8,746 nt of DNA, taken from an uncultured Oscillospiraceae bacterium (GTDB lineage: Bacteria > Bacillota > Clostridia > Oscillospirales > Oscillospiraceae). Below, piece after piece: positions 1 through 6,478 of this stretch. Made by a program: the position numbers and the translations under genes. Location of the stretch: the NCBI GenBank assembly GCA_947628265.1, contig CANQZF010000062.1, positions 1-8,746 of the forward strand. The letters are read 5' to 3'. Every line of letters begins with the position of its first letter. Position 1 is the first letter of the stretch. The notes under the pieces are model-generated. The model did not search any database. It saw only the letters and a list, made by a program, of their open reading frames with translations, and had not been told where the DNA came from.

Positions 1-1401
1 AACTGGGGCTACGACCCGGTGAACTACAACGTCCCCGAGGGCTCCTACTCCACCGACCCCTACAACGGCGCGGTGCGCGTCAGCGAAATGAAGCAGATGG
101 TGAAGGGGATGCACGACAACGGCCTCTCCGTCGTCATGGACGTGGTCTACAACCACGTTCAGAGCGCCTCGGAGTTCTGCTTCAACGTCCTGGTCCCGGG
201 GTACTTCTCCCGCGTGGACGAGAACGGCAATTACTCCAGCGGCTCCGGCTGCGGCAACGACACGGCCTCCGAGCGCAGCATGGTCCGCAAATACATCGTG
301 GAGTCCGTGAAATACTGGGCCGACGAGTACCACATCGACGGCTTCCGCTTTGACCTGGTGGGCCTTCTGGATGTGGAGACCATCAACGCCATCGTGGAGG
401 AGGTCCACGCCGACCACCCGGACGTCATCTTCTACGGCGAGGGTTGGACCATGAGCACCACCGTCACCAAGGACAATGTGCCCCTGGCCACCCAGACCAA
501 CGCCTCCAAGACCCCGGGCTTTGCCTTCTTCAACGACTCCATCCGCGACGCGCTGAAGGGCAGCGTGTTCGACAAGTCCACGGGCTACGTCTCCGGCGCC
601 ACCAACAAGAATAACACCGTAAAGCAGAACTTCCTGGGGGATGCCGTCTGGTGCCCGTCGCCCCTGCAGACCGTGAACTACGTCTCCTGCCACGACAACA
701 ACACCCTGATGGACCGCCTGACGCTTTCAAGGCCCACCGCCTCCCGGGAGGACCTCGTTCGCATGAACAACCTGGCCGCCGCCATCTACATGACGAGCCA
801 GGGCATCCCCTTCATGCAGGCCGGCGAGGAGATGCTCCGCACCAAGCCCAACGCCGACGGGACCCTCAACGAGAACAGCTACAATGCCTCCGACGCGGTG
901 AACAGCCTGAAATGGGCCACGCTGGATGAGGAGGAGTACGCCCACGTTTTCGAGTATTATAAGGGCCTCATCGCCTTCCGCAAGGCCCACGGCGCTTTGA
1001 GGCTCACCTCCGCCGAGGACGTGGCGGCCAGCGTCACCGCCCTCAGCGATCTTCCCGACCAGGTCCTGGCCTTTGAGATCCGTGGCGGGCTCAACGGCGA
1101 GACGGCCGACAGCATCTACGTCATCTTCAACGCCTCCGAGGAGGCGCAGAAGATCGCCCTGCCCAAGGGGTACAAGTGGGACGTCTACATCGACGGCGAG
1201 AAGGCCGGCACCGAGGTCATCGGCAGCTTCACCGGCGAGGCCACCGTCGCGCCCATCTCGGCTCTCGTGCTGGTGCGGGGCGAGGAGGCCGGACCCTCCA
1301 CCGCGCTGGTGGTGGGCATCGCCGCCGCCATCGCCGCAGTGGCCGGCGCCCTTGCGGGCTACGCCATCTACCGCTTCAGAAAGCCCAAGAAGTCCAAGTA
1401 A
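1..1401 (+). CDS. pulA: type I pullulanase (GH13), 3' part, C-terminally membrane-anchored
   Basis: This gene is cut by the window start, and 466 codons are visible. Pullulanase hydrolyses alpha-1,6 bonds in pullulan, starch and glycogen. The fragment opens inside the type I pullulanase signature (NWGYDP followed by YNVPEGSYST). It then shows the GH13 conserved regions: DVVYNH, GFRFDLVG with the nucleophile Asp at bases 352-354, YGEGW with the acid/base Glu at 439-441, and SCHDNN with the third catalytic Asp at 694-696. A beta-sandwich-like C-domain follows. Codons about 435-457 form a hydrophobic Ala/Gly/Val/Ile segment followed by the basic tail RFRKPKKSK. That points to a stop-transfer anchor with the catalytic part outside the cell; the signal peptide and any carbohydrate-binding modules would lie upstream of the window. 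No LPXTG sorting motif is present. The gene ends with two adjacent stops (TAA TAG). The GTG at base 19 is an internal valine, not a start. Family assignment is secure; location is inferred. Confidence 0.93.
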   Translation, partial: NWGYDPVNYNVPEGSYSTDPYNGAVRVSEMKQMVKGMHDNGLSVVMDVVYNHVQSASEFCFNVLVPGYFSRVDENGNYSSGSGCGNDTASERSMVRKYIVESVKYWADEYHIDGFRFDLVGLLDVETINAIVEEVHADHPDVIFYGEGWTMSTTVTKDNVPLATQTNASKTPGFAFFNDSIRDALKGSVFDKSTGYVSGATNKNNTVKQNFLGDAVWCPSPLQTVNYVSCHDNNTLMDRLTLSRPTASREDLVRMNNLAAAIYMTSQGIPFMQAGEEMLRTKPNADGTLNENSYNASDAVNSLKWATLDEEEYAHVFEYYKGLIAFRKAHGALRLTSAEDVAASVTALSDLPDQVLAFEIRGGLNGETADSIYVIFNASEEAQKIALPKGYKWDVYIDGEKAGTEVIGSFTGEATVAPISALVLVRGEEAGPSTALVVGIAAAIAAVAGALAGYAIYRFRKPKKSK

Positions 1402-1418
1402 TAGCGCGTTTTAAACAC

Positions 1419-1452
1419 CCCCGGCTGACCTGGGTCGGCCGGGGAGTTTTTT
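1419..1452 (+). terminator. Rho-independent terminator or attenuator after pulA
   Basis: The arms at 1419-1430 and 1433-1444 are complementary (CCCCGGCTGACC against GGTCGGCCGGGG, with one G-T wobble). In practice this gives about 10 bp around a 6-nt loop. Six T residues follow at 1447-1452, so the form is a classical intrinsic terminator. The Shine-Dalgarno site of the next gene starts only two bases after the T-tract, and I see no promoter between the hairpin and that gene. It may therefore act as a partial terminator or attenuator inside one operon rather than as an absolute stop. Confidence 0.8.
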
Positions 1453-1467
1453 CAGGGAGGCGTTCTC

Positions 1468-3357
1468 ATGCGATTTACCTTTGAAGATCCCAGCCAGACC
1501 CCGGAAAACGGGGGCTGCTGGCTGCTGACCAACGGCCTGGGCGGGTTCATGTCCGGGTCCAACGACTTTTCCGTCACCCGCTGCGACCAGGGGCTCCTGG
1601 TGGCGGCGGTGTCCCCCAGCCGGCGCTACACCCTGGTCCACCTTGTCCGGGAGGAGCTGGACGCCGAAGGGCCGGAGCGGGTCGCCTTCACCTGGGAGCA
1701 CGGCCCGGAGTGGCGATGGGAAAAGGGCGGCGTCACTGTCCGCCGCCGATGCGGCATGATGCCGGGGGAGAACGCCTCGGCGGTGACGTATGAGATCGAA
1801 AACCACAGCGCCAAGCCCTGCAATTTGACCGTCACCCCGGTTTTCCAGTTCGCCCAGAAGGGGGAGCCGCCCCAAAAGCCCTTCCCCGTGGAGTACCGGG
1901 ACGGGGCCGTCCGGGCCTCCGGCCTTCGCGCCCGTGTGGCGGCCAGCGTCAAACTGCGCCCGGTCCCTGTGGCCTTTGAGCGGATGGACTACCCGGACGA
2001 CGCGAAGGACGGACGCCCCGCCTGGGGCCTGGGGGTTGTGTGCTATGCCGCCGGCGTCACCGTCCCGGCGGGGGAGAGGGGGGCGCTGTGGCTGACCTTC
2101 TCCGACACGGAAACCGGCAGGACGGGCCCGGAGATCGTGGCGGCGTCTTTTGAGGAGAACCGCCGCCGGGAGGAGAGCTGCGGCCTTGCCGCCCCGGAGG
2201 CGAAGGCCCTGGCCCGGGCCGCCGGGGACTTCGTGGCCTACCGGACCTCCACGGGCGGGAAGACCGTCATCGCCGGGTACCCCTTTTTCGGGGACTGGGG
2301 CCGGGACACCATGATCGCCCTCCCCGGCTGCACCCTCTCCACGGGCCGGTTTGAGGACGCCAAAAGCATCCTGCGCACCTTCATCCACTACGAGCGGGAG
2401 GGCCTTCTGCCCAACTACTTCCCGGAGGGGCAGGAGGAGCCCCAGTACAACTCCGCCGACGCGCCGCTCCTTTTTGTAAACAGCGTGTGGCTCTATTACC
2501 GCCGCACCGGGGACGCGGCTTTTGTCCGGGAGGCGTGGCAAACCTTAAAAAACATCGTGGAGGCTTACAAAACCGGCACCCGCTACGCCATCAAAATGGA
2601 CGCGGATGGCCTCATCTCCGCCGGGGAGGGCTTAGACCAGGTGACGTGGATGGACGTCCGCGTGGGGGACATCCTGCCCACGCCCCGCCACGGAAAGCCC
2701 GTGGAGATTAACGCCTACTGGTATAACGCTCTGCGGGTTTTGGCGGAGCTCAGCCCCCTTGCGGGGGAGGACGGCGGGGACTATCTCGCCCTTTCCGAGA
2801 CGGTGAAGCGCTCCTTTAACGAGAAATTCTGGATGGAGGACCGGGGGTATCTCCGGGACGTCCTCTCCGGCACCCCGGCGGAGACACAGCTGCGGTGCAA
2901 CCAGATCTGGGCCGTCACCATGCCCTTTACCATGCTCCCCCCGGAGCGGGAAAAGCGGGTGGCGGAGGCGGTTTACCGGCACCTCTACACCCCCCTTGGC
3001 CTTCGGACCCTCTCCCCGGAGGACCCGGAGTTCCACCCCACCTACGGCGGGCCGCAAACAGAGCGGGACATGGCCTACCACCAGGGCACGGTGTGGCCTT
3101 TCCCGTTGGGGGCGTTCTATCTTGCCTATCTGAAGGTCCACGGGGAGACAAAAGAGGCCGCGCGAGAGGTCCGGGGGATGCTCTCCACCATGCCGGACAT
3201 CCTCCGGGAGGGGTGCGTGGGGCAAATCCCGGAAATTTACGACGGCCTGGAGCCGGGGCCCTCCAAGGGGTGCTTCGCCCAGGCGTGGAGCGTGGGGGAG
3301 CTTTTGCGGGTCTATGAGAAGCTGGAGGAGATAGAAGGGGGCGGGGAGCGTGCTTGA
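1468..3357 (+). CDS. glycogen debranching enzyme, GH133 (amylo-alpha-1,6-glucosidase type)
   Basis: The predicted protein has 629 residues, no signal peptide and no membrane segment, so it is probably cytoplasmic. It matches the archaeal/bacterial single-function glycogen debranching enzymes, which remove alpha-1,6-linked glucose at branch points. The N-terminal GDE_N-type beta domain carries WLLTNGLGGFMSGS near residue 20. The C-terminal (alpha/alpha)6-barrel domain shows FFGDWGRDT (residues 274-281), YNSADAPLLF with Asp331, YHQGTVWPF (His538 to Phe545) and IPEIYDG with Glu589. Asp331 and Glu589 are the best candidates for catalytic acids, from their place in conserved motifs rather than from structure. 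The ATG has a good AGGGAGG Shine-Dalgarno (1454-1460) seven bases upstream. The gene overlaps the next by 8 bp, which implies translational coupling. It lies just behind the pullulanase hairpin, with no promoter of its own that I can see. The family call is strong; exact substrate length preference cannot be read from sequence. Confidence 0.92.
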   Translation: MRFTFEDPSQTPENGGCWLLTNGLGGFMSGSNDFSVTRCDQGLLVAAVSPSRRYTLVHLVREELDAEGPERVAFTWEHGPEWRWEKGGVTVRRRCGMMPGENASAVTYEIENHSAKPCNLTVTPVFQFAQKGEPPQKPFPVEYRDGAVRASGLRARVAASVKLRPVPVAFERMDYPDDAKDGRPAWGLGVVCYAAGVTVPAGERGALWLTFSDTETGRTGPEIVAASFEENRRREESCGLAAPEAKALARAAGDFVAYRTSTGGKTVIAGYPFFGDWGRDTMIALPGCTLSTGRFEDAKSILRTFIHYEREGLLPNYFPEGQEEPQYNSADAPLLFVNSVWLYYRRTGDAAFVREAWQTLKNIVEAYKTGTRYAIKMDADGLISAGEGLDQVTWMDVRVGDILPTPRHGKPVEINAYWYNALRVLAELSPLAGEDGGDYLALSETVKRSFNEKFWMEDRGYLRDVLSGTPAETQLRCNQIWAVTMPFTMLPPEREKRVAEAVYRHLYTPLGLRTLSPEDPEFHPTYGGPQTERDMAYHQGTVWPFPLGAFYLAYLKVHGETKEAAREVRGMLSTMPDILREGCVGQIPEIYDGLEPGPSKGCFAQAWSVGELLRVYEKLEEIEGGGERA

Positions 3358-4984
3358 CAAGACAAAATTCGGCTGGTGGAGATCGGCGGTCTTTTATCAA
3401 ATTTACCCCAAGAGCTTTCTGGACACGAATGGCGACGGCATCGGGGACCTCCCCGGCGTCATCGAAAAGCTGGACTACCTTGAAAAGCTGGGGGTGGACG
3501 GCATCTGGCTCTCGCCGGTGTGCGCCTCGCCCCAGGCGGACAACGGCTACGACATCTCCGACTATCAGGCCATCTGGCCGCCCTTCGGGACCATGGAGGA
3601 CATGGACCGCCTCATCCGGGAGGCGAAAAAGCGGGGCATCTCCATCATCATGGACCTGGTGCTCAATCACACCTCCGACGAGCACAGGTGGTTCCGGGAG
3701 GCGCTGCGCGGCCGGGACAATCCCTACCACGACTACTATGTCTGGCGGGACGGGGAGCCGGGGACGCCGCCCAATGACATGCGGGCCTGCTTCGGGGGCC
3801 CCGCGTGGGAGTACGTGCCGGCGCTTGGGCAGTATTACTTCCACCAGTACGCCGTGAAACAGCCGGACCTCAACTGGGATAACCCCGCCGTCCGCCGGGA
3901 GCTCTACGACATGATCCGCTTCTGGGTCAAAAAGGGCGTGGAGGGCTTCCGCCTCGACGTCATCGACTCCGTGGCCAAGGAGCCGGACAAAAAAATCACC
4001 GCCCGGGGGCCAAAGCTCCACGAATATATCCGGGAGCTGAGCCGGGAGGCCTTTTGTGAGCCGGGGCTTGTCACCGTGGGGGAGGCGTGGAGCGCCGACG
4101 TGGAGGAGGCCAAGCGCTGGAGCGCCCCGGACGGTAGCGAGCTTTCCATGGTCTTCCAATTTGAGCACATCTGCCTTGACCAACAGGGCGAGAAGTGGGA
4201 CCCCGTCCCCCTGGACCTCGTAAAGCTCAAGCGGTGCCTTGAGCGGTGGCAGAGGGAGCTCCACGGCAGGGGGTGGAACAGCCTCTTCCTCAATAATCAC
4301 GACCTTCCCCGCATCGTCTCCCGCTGGGGGGACGACGGGCAGTACCGGGTGGAGTCCGCCAAAATGCTGGCCGCCATGCTCTACGGGCTGGAGGGCACGC
4401 CCTACATCTTCCAGGGCGAGGAACTGGGCATGACCAACATCGCCCTGCCCATCGGGGAATATGAGGACATCGAGACCCGGAACCTCTATGAGGAGCGCAT
4501 GGCGAGAGGGTACCGGGAGGAGGACGTGATGGCCTCCATCCACGCCCGCAGCCGGGACAACGCCCGCACGCCCATGCAGTGGACGGACGGGGAGAACGCC
4601 GGGTTCACCACCGGGACGCCCTGGTTTGCCGTGAACCCCAACTATAAGGAGATAAACGTCCGGGCCGCGCTGGAGGACAAGAATTCCGTTTTTTACTTCT
4701 ATCAGAAGCTCATCGCCCTCCGCAAACACTATGTGGTGTTCCGGGACGGGGAATTTACCCTCCTGGACCCGGAAAACCGGGAGGTCTTCGCCTACACGAG
4801 AAGGACGGCGGGGGAGAGACTGCTTGTGGTCTGCAATTTCACCTCCCGGGAACAGCCCTTTGACCTCCCCGGGGAGTTTGAGGGGGCGCAGACGCTCATA
4901 GGCAACTACGAGGGCCCGGCGGACCGTTTGCGGCCTTACGAGGCGCGGATGTACTATAGAAAGGATGAGACGCATGACCTTTAA
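3350..4984 (+). CDS. oligo-1,6-glucosidase-like alpha-glucosidase (GH13_31)
   Basis: The 544-residue protein is a cytoplasmic GH13 exo-glucosidase (MalL/oligo-1,6-glucosidase group) that should release glucose from isomalto-oligosaccharides and limit dextrins. Visible features in order are WWRSAVFYQIYPKSF, the metal-binding loop DTNGDGIGD (25-33), DLVLNHTS, the QPDLNW region typical of oligo-1,6-glucosidases, GFRLDVID with nucleophile Asp203, VGEAW with acid/base Glu245, and NNHDLPR with Asp318. The residue after the nucleophile is Val204. In characterised relatives Val here goes with alpha-1,6 activity and Thr with maltase activity. Related options are dextran glucosidase or trehalose-6-phosphate hydrolase. 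The GTG start at 3350 overlaps the debranching gene by 8 bp; it has an AGGGGG Shine-Dalgarno at 3336-3341 and is the only start placed before the conserved N-terminus. The stop overlaps the following gene by 11 bp. The trio probably forms one transcript. Confidence 0.92.
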   Translation: MLDKTKFGWWRSAVFYQIYPKSFLDTNGDGIGDLPGVIEKLDYLEKLGVDGIWLSPVCASPQADNGYDISDYQAIWPPFGTMEDMDRLIREAKKRGISIIMDLVLNHTSDEHRWFREALRGRDNPYHDYYVWRDGEPGTPPNDMRACFGGPAWEYVPALGQYYFHQYAVKQPDLNWDNPAVRRELYDMIRFWVKKGVEGFRLDVIDSVAKEPDKKITARGPKLHEYIRELSREAFCEPGLVTVGEAWSADVEEAKRWSAPDGSELSMVFQFEHICLDQQGEKWDPVPLDLVKLKRCLERWQRELHGRGWNSLFLNNHDLPRIVSRWGDDGQYRVESAKMLAAMLYGLEGTPYIFQGEELGMTNIALPIGEYEDIETRNLYEERMARGYREEDVMASIHARSRDNARTPMQWTDGENAGFTTGTPWFAVNPNYKEINVRAALEDKNSVFYFYQKLIALRKHYVVFRDGEFTLLDPENREVFAYTRRTAGERLLVVCNFTSREQPFDLPGEFEGAQTLIGNYEGPADRLRPYEARMYYRKDETHDL

Positions 4985-5855
4985 AAGCTTTGACGGCAAG
5001 GAGCTCCACATTCATGAGTGGACCGAGGTAAAGGAGCCCCGGGGCGCGGTGCAGATCGTCCACGGCATGGCTGAGCACGCCGCCCGGTACGAGCCCTTCG
5101 CCCGGTTTTTGAACGAACAGGGCTTTGTGGTCCTGGCTGACGACCACCGGGGCCACGGCCTCACGGACCCGGAGAGTCTGGGCTACTGCAAGGGTGACAT
5201 GTTCGGGGACATCCTCCGGGACGAGGCCGCCATCACCGACGAGATAAAGCGCCGCTATCCGGGAATTCCCAATTTCATCTTCGGCTTCTCCTTCGGCTCC
5301 TTTATCACCCAGGCGTACATAGGCCGCTATGGGGACAAGGTCCGGGGCGCCGTCATCGGCGGCAGCAGCTACAAAAAGGACTTCGACGTGTACCTGGGGA
5401 CCGTTGTGGCGGGCCTCATGCCGGAAAAATCCCCCGCGAAGCTCATCGACAGCCTCTCTTTCGGGGCCTACGCCAAGTGTTTCCCCGACGGCAAGTGGAT
5501 CTCCGCCGACCCGGAGAACAACGCCGCCTACGAGGCCGACCCCTTCTGCGGCTTCGTCTGCTCCGCCCGGTTTTACTGGGACTTCTTCCGGGGCCTCCGG
5601 GGCCTCTACACCCCCGCCTACGCCGCCGGACTCCCCCGGGACCTCCCGGTGCTCCTCATCTCCGGCGCCCAGGACCCCGTGGGGGACATGGGCGAGGGCG
5701 TCAAAAAGCTCCGGGACTACTACGAGCGCGCCGGCATGACAAACGTCACCCTGCGCCTTTTCGAGGGCTCGCGGCACGAGTTTTTGAACGAGAAACAGGA
5801 CCGCGAGGCAAAATGGGGAGAGGTGCTGGCGTTTTTCGAGAGGAATTTGGGATAA
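4974..5855 (+). CDS. alpha/beta hydrolase, monoacylglycerol lipase-like (Hydrolase_4 / S33 type)
   Basis: The 293-residue soluble protein has the alpha/beta-hydrolase core. Its order is IVHGMAEHAARYEPFARFL (oxyanion-hole region, the HGxxEHxxRY signature of monoacylglycerol lipases and lysophospholipases), DHRGHG, the nucleophile elbow GFSFGS with Ser106, the acid Asp234 in SGAQDPVG, and His268 in SRHEF. The triad is complete, so it should be an active esterase or lipase, substrate unknown. I chose the ATG at 4974: the AAAGGA Shine-Dalgarno at 4960-4965 lies 8 bases before it, whereas it touches an in-frame ATG at 4965, which would add only three residues. The 11-bp overlap with the glucosidase gene suggests translational coupling, an odd partner for alpha-glucan enzymes. 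It might remove acyl groups from modified sugars or act on glycolipids, but nothing here shows that. No clear terminator follows. Confidence 0.88.
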   Translation: MTFKSFDGKELHIHEWTEVKEPRGAVQIVHGMAEHAARYEPFARFLNEQGFVVLADDHRGHGLTDPESLGYCKGDMFGDILRDEAAITDEIKRRYPGIPNFIFGFSFGSFITQAYIGRYGDKVRGAVIGGSSYKKDFDVYLGTVVAGLMPEKSPAKLIDSLSFGAYAKCFPDGKWISADPENNAAYEADPFCGFVCSARFYWDFFRGLRGLYTPAYAAGLPRDLPVLLISGAQDPVGDMGEGVKKLRDYYERAGMTNVTLRLFEGSRHEFLNEKQDREAKWGEVLAFFERNLG

Positions 5856-5861
5856 AAAGGG

Positions 5862-5893
5862 ATGGGCCGGCAAAAGAGGCGGCCCGTACGGCG
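5862..5893 (+). repeat. 32-nt hairpin repeat unit, copy 1
   Basis: The unit is ATGGGCCG, then 8 variable bases, then GGCGGCCCGTACGGCG. It can form a 6-bp stem (GGGCCG 5864-5869 with CGGCCC 5880-5885). The second copy lies at 6303-6334 with the same length and only the centre changed. It starts 7 bp after the hydrolase stop. Confidence 0.75.
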
Positions 5894-5912
5894 TATGGGA
5901 GGTAAGGTTTAG

Positions 5913-6014
5913 TGCCCCTCCCCTTGGGAGGGGGCAGGGGGTGGGGGTGTAGACGGATATACGGACCCACCCTGCCCATCGCTGCGCTCGGGCACCCCTC
6001 CCGGAGGGAGGGGC
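5913..6014. repeat. MITE-like element A: 102 bp with hairpins at both ends
   Basis: The left end (5913-5936) folds as TGCCCCTCCC / GGGAGGGGGCA with a CTT loop and one bulged G. The right end (5995-6013) is a perfect 8-bp hairpin, CCCCTCCC-GGA-GGGAGGGG. Read on opposite strands, the two ends match at 17 of 22 positions, so they behave as terminal inverted repeats that are themselves palindromes. Inside, 5973-5994 can pair TGCCC with GGGCA. G-rich and C-rich tracts face each other around a central AT-rich spot (5957-5962). No coding capacity is visible. The name MITE-like describes the shape; no transposase or target duplication is seen. Confidence 0.6.
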
Positions 6015-6025
6015 TAATAAAAATT

Positions 6026-6045
6026 GCGGCGAAGCCGCTCCTTTT
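6026..6045 (+). repeat. short hairpin GCGGC-GAA-GCCGC with T-run
   Basis: A 5-bp stem (6026-6030 with 6034-6038) and 3-nt loop are followed by TCCTTTT. It lies between the two MITE-like elements and could be a weak terminator for the upstream operon. On the opposite strand it reads CAAAAGGAGCGGC, resembling CAAAAGAGG-type sequences at 5871 and 6179, so it is more likely part of the repeat family. Confidence 0.45.
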
Positions 6046-6049
6046 GAAA

Positions 6050-6179
6050 GCCCTCCCCGCAGGGCGGGGAGGGGCAGGGGTGAGGTGAGAAGGTAGCGAC
6101 TTGGGAAGCGCTCAGATGAACGTACCTTCTCACCTCATCCGTCGCTAACGCGCCACCTTCCCCGCCCTGCGGGGAAGGC
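6050..6179. repeat. MITE-like element B: 130 bp with covarying terminal hairpins and inner inverted repeat
   Basis: The left hairpin has arms CCCTCCCCGC (6051-6060) and GCGGGGAGGG (6064-6073) with loop AGG. The right hairpin has CCTTCCCCGC (6156-6165) and GCGGGGAAGG (6169-6178) with loop CCT. As opposite-strand sequences the 24-nt ends match at 22 positions, and the two differences are partners in one base pair (C-G in one, T-A in the other). A perfect 15-bp inverted repeat lies inside (TGAGGTGAGAAGGTA 6081-6095 with 6123-6137) around a 27-nt centre. A competing pairing, TAGCGAC (6094-6100) with GTCGCTA (6141-6147), is also possible. No gene is present inside. Confidence 0.7.
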
Positions 6180-6189
6180 AAAAGAGGTT

Positions 6190-6206
6190 GCGGCCCGTTG
6201 GGCCGC
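6190..6206. repeat. hairpin GCGGCCC-GTT-GGGCCGC
   Basis: A perfect 7-bp stem with a 3-nt loop lies just right of element B, preceded by CAAAAGAGG as in the unit at 5862. It belongs to the same family of GCGGC hairpins as 6026-6038, and no T-tract follows. Confidence 0.55.
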
Positions 6207-6212
6207 TGATTT

Positions 6213-6247
6213 GACCCCCACCCCTACCCCCTCCCGGAGGGAGGGGC
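6213..6247 (-). repeat. inverted third copy of the terminal hairpin plus G-rich tail
   Basis: Read on the minus strand this is GCCCCTCCC-TCC-GGGAGGGG followed by G-runs. It nearly matches the left end of element A (5914-5948), including its G-rich tail. The 19-mer CCCCTCCCGGAGGGAGGGG at 6228-6246 is identical to 5995-6013. Only this single end is seen, so it may be a solo or decayed copy. Confidence 0.6.
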
Positions 6248-6302
6248 AATTTGGGCGGCGGACTGTACGGCGGTGGTTGAGGGTGCGGCGGTAGACGGGG
6301 GA

Positions 6303-6334
6303 ATGGGCCGCCGTGGGCGGCGGCCCGTACGGCG
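6303..6334 (+). repeat. 32-nt hairpin repeat unit, copy 2
   Basis: The outer 8 and 16 bases are identical to copy 1 at 5862-5893, with a different 8-nt centre. Here the centre gives a longer 8-bp stem, GGGCCGCC (6305-6312) with GGCGGCCC (6319-6326). The two copies bracket the MITE-like elements in direct orientation. Confidence 0.7.
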
Positions 6335-6382
6335 GGAAGCGCACCGCACCAGCGATGCGCGAGGCGCAAAGCGCCAGCGCCA

Positions 6383-6401
6383 GCGGATATAGACGCTTCT
6401 C
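6383..6401 (+). repeat. 19-nt direct repeat, copy 1
   Basis: The sequence is GCGGATATAGACGCTTCTC. It matches 6509-6527 at 17 of 19 positions, differing only by TA versus CG at its sixth and seventh bases. It is preceded by the small hairpin GGCGC-AAA-GCGCC at 6363-6375. Confidence 0.55.
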
Positions 6402-6443
6402 TACTGATTACCACACGACAACCACCCAGGCAGCGCGGCGGAG

Positions 6444-6469
6444 GGTAGACGCAGAGACTGCCGTCTACC
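6444..6469. repeat. stem-loop with 11-bp stem
   Basis: GGTAGAC plus GCAG (6444-6454) pairs with CTGC (6458-6461) and GTCTACC (6463-6469). A single C is bulged at 6462 and the loop is AGA. There is no T-tract, so it is not a terminator on the + strand. It lies between the two 19-nt direct repeats. Confidence 0.5.
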
Positions 6470-6478
6470 GCCCGGGCA

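Noticed and set aside
19..21. GTG as start codon of the pullulanase
   Set aside because: The reading frame is open to base 1, and the codons before it encode NWGYDP, a conserved part of the enzyme; the gene is simply truncated by the window.
1411..2541. 376-codon minus-strand open frame over the debranching gene
   Set aside because: It is a shadow of the GH133 gene with low-complexity composition and no family motif, and it runs through the pulA terminator.
2927..5011. 694-codon open frame on the minus strand across the glucosidase gene
   Set aside because: It is antisense to a gene with a full set of GH13 motifs. Its translation is rich in Gly, Pro, Val and Arg with no recognisable domain, as expected for a shadow frame in GC-rich DNA.
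4896..5873. 325-codon minus-strand open frame over the hydrolase gene
   Set aside because: It is antisense to a gene with a complete Ser-Asp-His triad, and its Gly/Val-rich sequence shows no domain.
6145..6414. 89-codon minus-strand frame in the intergenic island (also short + frames at 6313-6537)
   Set aside because: The predicted peptides are Arg/Pro/Gly-rich, pass directly through palindromes and the repeated 19-mer, and lack a convincing ribosome site or motif.
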